Shown here piece after piece: positions 56,435-64,000 of a stretch of DNA of 64,000 nt (the stretch's first letter is position 1; every line of letters starts with the position of its first letter). This DNA is from Trogon surrucura (Eukaryota; Chordata; Aves; Trogoniformes; Trogonidae): assembly GCA_020746105.1 (NCBI GenBank), contig CM036658.1, forward strand, positions 31,397,099-31,461,098. Direction: 5' to 3'. The translations under genes were made by a program, and so were the position numbers. Below the pieces are notes generated by a model that was not told where the DNA came from, did not search any database, and worked only from the letters and a program-made list of their open reading frames with translations.

Positions 56435-57242
56435 TGTCATGGGTTAGGGCTGGGCCGGCCACTAACACGGACAGACGCTCTCTAACCCCCTCTTCCCCCC
56501 CCCAAACGGGAAGAGAAAAGAGAATGAGGCAGAGAGACTTACAGATGAGAGAAGAGAAAAACTAGAACAGCTTTAATGAAAATAATAGAAAATAATAGTA
56601 AAAAGATAAAAGTAAAGAACTATATACAACTATAGATAGTAGCCCGATATCAAACCCGACTCCCTCCCCTGACAGCAATCCCCACTGGTGCTGCAGAGCA
56701 GGAGGCACTGGGGAAGCCCCAGGCTCAGCAGCAGCAGGAGCTGGATACAGGGAGCTGGATTCGGGAACTCAGGATCCGGATCAAAATCAGGAGGTCAGAT
56801 GGAGTCCTCTCTGGACACCGGCCATTGCAGAAAGGAAGGGCGAAAAGGCCGAAAAAGGGACGAAACTCTCGTGATCACTCAATTTATACTAGATATGACG
56901 TATATGGGATGGAATACTCTCGTTGGTCACCTGTCCTGTCTATTACCCCCGGAGGTGCCACCTTTTACTTCCTTGTGCCCCCCTCTTACTACCCAGCACC
57001 CCCAGCGTGGCACACAAGAGCCAGCAGTGGCCTTGGTCACTGTAGGAGTAAGTATCAGCAAGAGCCTTTCTGCATCCCAGTCCTAGGCAGTAACTGTCAA
57101 CATCAGGTGTTATCACTGCCAGTAGCACACACTGTCTGCAAAAACATGCTGCTGACTGCAGAACGTGCAGCCTTTTAGAAGACACTAAACTGGAAAGTAA
57201 AAATCACTAAACAGGACTGGGTTTTTAGCTAAACCCAGGACA
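56435..57242 (-). repeat. 5' LTR of the ERVL-like provirus (808 bp)
   Basis: On the minus strand it begins TGTCCTGGGTTTAGC and ends CCCTAACCCATGACA. The end next to the primer site at 56410-56427 fixes it as the 5' LTR. It has a GC-rich middle and an A-rich segment (56,575-56,630 on plus). There is no partner LTR in the window. Confidence 0.85.
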
Positions 57243-57467
57243 GCTCTCCTTTGGCTTCTAAGACATACTCCCCAGTGATTTTTTTTCTCCATCTTTCTAC
57301 ATACAATTTCAGGTTTACACCAGTGATACCCATAATTTCTGGTAAGAGTTTATTTTTAAATTCTTGTCCTCACTTCCTAAAGCTATTAAACATCTGTGTC
57401 AATAGTGAAGATCTCCAAATTGTCTGTAACAGGTGGTTTTTGTTTAAGCTCAAATTTGTCTGCTTAT
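57243..57467 (+). other. DTWD2: DTWD2 intron 1, unique segment
   Basis: Short AT-rich piece between the ERVL-like LTR and a CR1 scrap; nothing recognised. Confidence 0.5.
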
Positions 57468-57536
57468 CACAGAATCACAGAATCACAGAACGTTAGAGGT
57501 TGGAAGGGACCTCAAAGATCATCTAGTCCAACCAGC
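57468..57536 (-). mobile_element. CR1 LINE 3' end fragment
   Basis: TCACAGAATCACAGAATCAC, then GAGGTTGGAAGGGACCTCAA and GATCATCTAGTCCAACC, is the reverse complement of a CR1 terminus. It is only about 70 bases, with three octamer units. Confidence 0.9.
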
Positions 57537-59449
57537 TGTATCAGCTCCGTTGTGTAAAGGAGAATGTGTCCTTGCTGTACTTAATTTTTGTCTTGCTGGG
57601 CACTGTGTAAAGAAAACAGACAAAATGAATCCTGGACACCTCATTCTGTGGCTCTTCTGGCACGACAGTAGTAGATAGGAGATGATTTATGTTGTAAAGT
57701 TAACTAGAATCTTTCTTGCCTAATGAGTAGCCAAATACTGTAGCTGATCTTTGTTCTTTTTCTACATGTTTTTGTTATTTGTTATTGTACAGGTAATTGA
57801 TCATACAGTTCTCTAAGTTAATTTTTTTTAATTCTTTTTTAAGCAGTTGATCAAATGTTATCCAAAAGGTTAAATATTTTCAATAAAATTGAGTGTGTGT
57901 GCTCCTTAGGTTTTGGAAGGAGCACCTTAAAAGGCATACTTTTTGTATGAATTGAAATATTTGCTTACACAACAACCTTACAATGTTTGTTGTAAAATAT
58001 TTTCATTTTATTATGTTGCCATGGAATAAACATTTTTCCTTATACTTTTCTTTACAACCAGCACTTCAACTTTTCGATTTATTTAAAAAGTCCAGTTTCA
58101 TGAAATTGAAAATAGGTAATTTGTGCACTAGGGGGAGAAGAAGTGGAGCAAATTGGAATGAATGTGAAATGTCCAGGAATTATGTATGTTGGTGCTTACA
58201 TCAAAAGTGGAAAATGAATGCTCTTTACCTTAAGTAAAGAGCTTACAGTTTGTGGGTTTAAGGAAACCAGAAAGTCTGGAGAAACCTACTGCCAAAAAAG
58301 TTTATTACAGATGAGATCAGACTACTATGAGAGGACAGTGACTAACTGTGGCTTGTTTTGTTAACACCGAATTATATTCTTAACTGCAGAAAATGGTAAG
58401 TCAAGAGAGTGGTATTTTATAAAGGAGGGTGCTCAGAAAGGGTGATTTCAAGGTTCTTATGATTTATTACTTGTAGGGGACAATAGTAATGGCCCACTTC
58501 AGTTTTATAATGTATGGAACTTGGGTTTTTTAGGATAGTTCCAAATTCAATATTATTCTTATGCAATTTGGGTATAATCTCTTTATTTTTTTCCTGTGTA
58601 TTAGGATGTGATTTAGAAACTTGAAAATTTCTCTCTCTTTGCTGGAGTTTTCATGAAATGGAGTTTTGAGCCTGCCAGATCCTTAGGGTTTAAATGTGTT
58701 TTGCTATTTTTAATAGAAGAGCTTAATTGCACCCTCTAAGAGGGGATTTCTTTGTTAAAGTACCGAAGAGATGAGCAATTAAATCCAGGTGTGCTGTTTC
58801 TCTTAGAGACCAACATCTAATTCTCCATGAACATCTAAGTTCTTTGAAAAACCCTAATGTATGAAAGAGCAGGCACCTAATGCAGTACATTACATTGATT
58901 TTGAGTGCCTTTTAGAATATGTCATCTACAAGTAAATAAAAACCCCACAACTGAGTACAGTGAACTTTCCTATATATATGGCCTCTTCATTCTTTATGAA
59001 ACTGAAGCAGAGATTCTTATAGATATATATGTGTCTTAAACTGAAGTAGTTTCAAAGGGATCTAGACACCTGAATATCATAAAGTTTCAGTCTCTAAAAC
59101 TACTTTGGTAATGTCTTTGACATTTATAACGGTACAGTGGATATGATTCATCAAACCCTATTAAGTTAGTTATCTTTGTAATGTGATTCTGTCATGAGCT
59201 ACTGCTTTGGTTTTGTATTCTGTTTGCAAATAGAGATTATGGTGCAATTTGGAGAGGAGTCAGGGTTGAATTTTAATAAGGGTACCGTCAGAGAACTAAC
59301 GGAGTCATGTACTGCAGAAGTAAGTAGGGGTAGGGAACGGAAGGAAGAACTGCATGCCCACCGTCTCTGCCAGGCTTGTTGATGGATTTAGTGGAATCTT
59401 AACCATCGTGACATGTTTTGAAGTAGCAATAGTTACCTTTGTCTGAGTG
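57537..59449 (+). other. DTWD2: DTWD2 intron 1, unique AT-rich segment
   Basis: No exon, RNA gene or transposon recognised. Confidence 0.5.
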
Positions 59450-60125
59450 GATAAGAATACGAGGGAGTCTTTTGACAGTTTTCTACAATATCCTGATATT
59501 CAAGCTAGGAAGGTACGGACTAGATGAATGAGACTTCAAAATGAACAAAGAACTGGCTGGTCTCTTATGCTCCAGTGATCGACAGTTCAAAGTCTGTCGA
59601 ACAGTTGCTTAGGAGAGGTTTACGGTGGGGTTTTATGCTGTGTGCAAAGCTGGTGAACATGTTCCTAGTAACCAGACTAGTGGGGTGGAAGGGGATGCAC
59701 AACATGCTTGTGGGTGGCACCAATGTGGAGGATGCAGTTGATGTGCAGCGGGAGGATAAAGCTGCCATTCAGAGAGAAGTGACAAACTGTTTTGTCATTA
59801 GGAATCTCACAAAATTCAGCAAATTCAAAGCTGCAGCAAAGACCTGTGGCAGTGAGGTGGGCCACAGGCTAATGGGGGCCAGCAGCATCTCCTGGTGACA
59901 GAAGAGGTCCAGGATATGTTGGTTGTTGCAACAAGAGTGTAACTGTGTTTCAGCTTAATGAAAAAACCAAATTACTCTTTGTGAGAGTAATAGAATTGGT
60001 TCCCTGGTGAGACACTGAAGTCTTCATCCTTGGAAATGCTCAGATCACATTGCTCAAGGCCTTCTGAGTAGGAAACTGGTCTAGATGACTTCTGGAGGTC
60101 CTTTCCACTCTGAATTGTTTTATGA
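59450..60125 (+). mobile_element. Old, decayed CR1 LINE fragment (RT to 3' end)
   Basis: Diverged CR1 text runs in order on the plus strand. A segment like GTCTTTTGACAGTTTTC (RT), GGTGGCACCAATGTGGAGGA and GCTGCCATTCAGAGAGAAGT is followed by CTTCATCCTTGGAAATGCTC and a 3' end GACTTCTGGAGGTCCTTTCC. Many indels and stops; internal parts are missing. It is clearly older than the other CR1 copies here. Confidence 0.75.
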
Positions 60126-63100
60126 GTCTGTCTATAGCTTTGTACTCTTGTGCTCTGTCTGAATTAATACCAGTGGCCTCTCACACCAAGGAATGCTCAT
60201 TTTCTCAGCACAAAATGTTACTGTTGTGGTCCATTTAATTCCTGTCAGTCTCTTTTAATGAGGTATTCAGGTACTGTCTAACCTTGTTTTCATTATCAAA
60301 TGTAATGAAACAGGCTCACAGAAGTTATTACATTAGTTATAAAAGTATTATTTCCAAGTTATACAAGAAGGGTTCATCTATGCAGCAGACTTCTAGCTTC
60401 CTTATTCAAAGGAATTGCTGCCTGAAGAACACCTTGAGTGGTGATTAGGTACAGTCAGTATGGTTCTGGTGTTTGATGTGGTGACTGCCATATTCAGCAT
60501 TTAAAAGCACTTGTGCTTAATTGATTGTATATCTCAAAAGCAGCATCTTACAGTATCCCCCAAAAGCTTTAGAATAACTAGTGAACTTGATGCCTAGTTA
60601 AATAAATAAAATATTCTGTATTCAGTAAAAAATCAACATGCCTTAATGGAATATAATAACTGTTTGCTGTTTAATAATAGGTATACTATTTTAAAATAAG
60701 TTATTTCGTTTCAGGAAAACTGTTGACTGTTTTTTAATGAGATTAATGCTAGATCCAAATAAAAATGAAAGTGTTCAACAGAAGTGCCTGCTATCCAGGA
60801 AAAGGACACTAGAGTGTAGTGTAGCATTTGTAGTACTCCTACAGCTAGGAACTATCAGGAAGTCTTCTAACAGAACATGGCTTGCACACTGCCTTTTTTT
60901 CACACGATGTTACACTGTTGAGTTACACAGAAGTCCTCTGAATGTATAAACACAACTCCATTCTTCTACCATCTATGGCAGAAGAAGTGAATAATACACT
61001 AGAATGCTTTAATTGAAGATTCTATTGAATAATTAACCATTTTCCTAACGTTGGTTTTTCATCATATGAAGCTCTGTTAGCTGTATTTTTTGCTTACATT
61101 CAGTTGAAGATGATCTACAGAGAATAGTAGATTTTCTTTTTAACAGGGATATGTACACTTTAAAGAAGTTTTCTCTAATAGAAGGCATCAACTTCTATGT
61201 GAATGCTAAATATAGTTTACAGTGGGTTTTCTATTGTATATTCACCTGTTTTACCAAAAAAAGTATAGCAATACATTAATGTAATTGATTTTTTTCTTTC
61301 TTTTTTTTTTGTTATCTGTGAAAGGAAGAAAGCTTAAATTCATAGCTCTAAGTGACACAGGATATGACATTGTTGCATGGATTGAGAGGTACAAAAACTT
61401 AGATCTTAACTTCTGAGACATGTGTGGGTACTGAGCCTGCTTTCATTAAAAATCAATGGCAGTCTTTAGTTCTAACCTCATTTAGTGCAGAACTGAACTT
61501 TTGGTTTAACTCCCTTTTCTCATCTGCTTATTTCAAACTGGGATTCAGATTTGATTTGCTCTGAGCAATATGCTAATAGGCTATGTCTTTAAAATACTAT
61601 ATTAAATAAGGCAAAGTTGCACAAGTAGATGTACATTTCAAGTATTTTAAAGACATGTTGCTTATGTGGAGATAGAAGAGTCGTTTTTGTCAATACTTGG
61701 TCTATATTTTTGGGCCAGGAGAATGCTGCAAATGTAACTTCAAATCAAAGCCCATGGAAAGTCAGTACTAGAAGTTTCAGTTCTTGCACAGATTCTTGCA
61801 AGGTGACGCTTAATGACAGGTTGTAGTTATCCTTTTTTAATCAAGAAACCAACGATAACAAATCAGCGATGCATAAAGCTTTTAGGTAACTTCAGATTTG
61901 TAGACCACATTTACTCAACCTCAGTTGCTGTTTGAACCACTGAATGCAGCTGAAATGTACTCTCGCCAGCTCCAGCCAGCAGCCTGAATCCCTTGGCTGC
62001 TCAAGCTGCCTTTCCCCTGTCTCTCTGTAGTGTTCACCGTGACCCTTTTTTCCACATTGGGTGCAGGAGAGCCTGTGTTCCCTTAAGGCTTCTCAAACTG
62101 AGGAGAGGGGGGGAAGAGCTGGTTATCCACAGTTTCCAAGAGCCCTCTGCAGGGATGCTCCTTGGGCAGTGGTACAGGGAGCGAGCAAGCCCACAAGACC
62201 CCAAGCTAAAGGGAAGACCCTGTTGCTAGTCCTGACAGTTCGGAACAGGTCTTCTGCGGTGCAGAAGCGTAGTGTGTTTTTGGTTCTCTTTTGTGTTACA
62301 GTGAAAGTTTGGTGCCCGCAGAGAATCAGCACCAAGTTCTGTGTCCCGTAGCTTTCATTGATTTGGAAGAACTGTGCCGTTCTGCTGAACACAGGCTGAC
62401 TAGGAGGCAGGAGCAAACTGTGGCTGTGCTAATGCTTCTCTAATTTATCATTTATGTATGATCTGTGTGGAGATAGCAGTGCACTAGACTGGTCTGTCTT
62501 GCAAAGGTGTGTAAAAATGCAGTGAAGTTTGTGAGTGATTGTGTACATATGCAATTATTCGTCGTAATTATTCGTCACTAACCTAAAGAGAAGCTGAAAT
62601 ACTACCAAAAATACCTACTGCTTATGAGTGTATTAATGCTTGCTAAAATGCCACTCCACAATATTATATACAGATTGACAATTTTATTTAATAATTTCGT
62701 TAATAAATTTAATCTTTTTATTTAACAGTATTAAATTAAATTCAATATTGGATTGGATTTTTCATTTTGAAGCTTGCTGAAGAAGCAGGTGCAGCAGTGG
62801 GGGGCTGCAGGCCCCGTGCAGCCTGGCAGGGGTGGCAGATGGCTGGGTGCTGCCTGCTGAAGGCACTCAATGCGCAGCAGCAGCACGTGTCAGTTTTCAA
62901 CTTAGTGGCCTTTTCTAAGGAGGCCACGTAACAGGTACTTTCTATGTTATGACCATTTTTGCTTCCCCAGACTGTTTCATAGCTTAGTGGTCTCTGCTTT
63001 GTTCCAGTCCATGCCTTTAAGACAGTTTCCAGGTTTTTATTTTTGGTTCTAGTCAAGAAAAATAAGATAATGGAAATATGTTGGGCCAATTTAGGACAGA

Positions 63101-64000
63101 ACTTTCTAATACACGGTGTTGCAAGTAAATAGGCAACAATTCAAATTCTAGTCAAGTGACTGCTCACACCTTCTCTCATTTTTAGTGTACAAGCCTTTAG
63201 AAAAGGAGATAGGTCAGATCATATAAACAGAGTTTGTAAAATCCTGACTGCAGAAAACTTGGATTCTTTGTCTCTTCATTAAAATCAGTGGAAAGACATA
63301 CATGAAGGAAGGATTAGAAATGAAAACTTAAGAGAGTCTCTCTGACAGTCAAGTATTTTGTATTCTTATGTTTGAAATGGTTAGTTGCAGCATTTTCAGA
63401 TGTAGGTACTTCTTAACCATCTCTTAAACAAGCTGCCTGTCAACTTAAATAAACCATAGCTGGACTGAATTTTATCACATAAAGCCAACGGCACAGTTTC
63501 TCCTTTTCTAATTATTATTTAAAAGGCTGAAATAGTAACAACTCTTCAATTTGAAGCAAACTTTCAAACAAATGTAATTCTGCAGTGTTGAAAAAAACAT
63601 TATCTTCAGCCAATGGTATTCACAGACCTCGTTTAACTTAAGAAGTATTAAAATAGGAGCTCCATAAGCTCTTTAAAAATATACTTATGTTTTTACTTTA
63701 TCCTGTCAACTGGAGTGTTCTCTGCATATATACAAATGGATGAAAGAACCAAGATGCTAATTTTGTATTGTTGGGTTTTTATTTTTTTCTTTCTTGGATC
63801 AGTGGGTTCCTCTGTTCCTTGGGAAATTCTGAGCTTTTCCACAAGTTTCTTTTGCTTACAGAATTCTTCTGGTTTGTCTTTTCTTGTGACAGCCTCTAAA
63901 CTTCTGATGCAGATTGGGAATTATAAAGCTGGCAATATAAAAGTTTAGTTTAACTCCCTAATTTTAATGTCTCAGTGGCTTGCTTTAAATACCGTTACTG
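60126..64000 (+). other. DTWD2: DTWD2 intron 1 to window end, nothing firm recognised
   Basis: AT-rich DNA with two GC-richer patches (about 62,040-62,230 and 62,775-62,900) and a small direct duplication, AATTATTCGTC twice near 62,549-62,578. I searched for DTWD2 exon 2 (Cys-x-Cys-Pro-Phe block) on the plus strand and did not find it. Confidence 0.45.

Larger units (their letters stand above)
53776..57242 (-). mobile_element. 5' half of an ERVL-like provirus, truncated in RT
   Basis: The parts on the minus strand are 5' LTR (56435-57242), a 7-base spacer, tRNA-Lys primer site (56410-56427), a leader of about 174 bases, gag (54418-56235), one in-frame amber stop, then protease and the first residues of RT (to about 53,776). 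Homology stops there; no RT core, integrase or 3' LTR follows, and no target duplication can be paired with the right flank (GCTCT at 57243). A deletion or rearrangement must have removed the 3' half. Both remaining frames are fully open, which argues against great age. The pol start resembles avian ERVL (class III) elements. It is antisense within DTWD2 intron 1. Confidence 0.88.

Noticed and set aside
61320-61415. Short open stretch after a long pyrimidine tract, looking like an acceptor and exon
   Set aside because: The 30-residue reading does not resemble DTWD2, which needs the Cys-x-Cys-Pro-Phe block next, and it ends in a stop.
1-64000. CRISPR arrays, operons, riboswitches or bacterial-type systems
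   Set aside because: None seen; the window is vertebrate DNA with introns, CpG islands and bird retroelements.

Overview
The window is bird nuclear DNA, vertebrate-type and intron-rich. The evidence is many CR1 LINE copies in both orientations with (ATTCTGTG)n or (ATTCTATG)n tails, avian ERVL-type LTRs, a tRNA-headed SINE with a CR1 tail, and two genes recognised by their first exons. The exon peptides identify DMXL1 (minus strand, exons 1 and 2) and DTWD2 (plus strand, exon 1). These genes are divergent neighbours in other vertebrates (human 5q23), a block that lies on the Z chromosome in chicken, so Z linkage is likely here but not shown by the sequence. A passerine or related neoavian bird is plausible from the SINE; the species cannot be fixed.

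Layout. 1-11,499: 5' part of DMXL1 on the minus strand (intron 2, exon 2 at 2137-2262, a 9.15 kb intron 1, coding exon 1 at 11413-11499). I recognise no transposon in this stretch. About 10,950-12,060: CpG island and promoter of DMXL1. About 12,060-34,080: intergenic DNA with only a few CR1 pieces, one SINE and an unexplained GC-rich patch. About 34,080-35,380: CpG island and promoter of DTWD2 with coding exon 1 at 34779-34924. From 34,925 to the window end: DTWD2 intron 1, which is full of transposons.

The intron holds (i) a full-length sense-strand CR1 (about 38,960-43,502) with both ORFs open; (ii) an old antisense CR1 (about 44,322-51,080) broken by a solo LTR (45073-45669), a CR1 3' piece (46452-46635), a young internally deleted class II provirus (46951-49535, 6-bp target duplication, paired LTRs 3 differences apart) and an ERVL solo LTR (50021-50626, 5-bp target duplication); (iii) the 5' half of an antisense ERVL-like provirus (53,776-57,242) with LTR, tRNA-Lys primer site, an open 605-codon gag and an in-frame protease/RT start, but no 3' LTR; (iv) a few small or decayed CR1 pieces.

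The strongest candidate for something undescribed is the ERVL-like gag. Its first ~140 residues look like a multi-pass, sequon-rich membrane domain rather than a normal Gag N-terminus, and further on it carries an 11-residue tandem coiled-coil repeat. The intact CR1, whose ORF1 esterase lacks the expected catalytic His, and the young mini-provirus are the next most interesting. The two host genes do not act together in one pathway: DMXL1 is a Rabconnectin/RAVE-type V-ATPase regulator and DTWD2 a tRNA-modifying enzyme.
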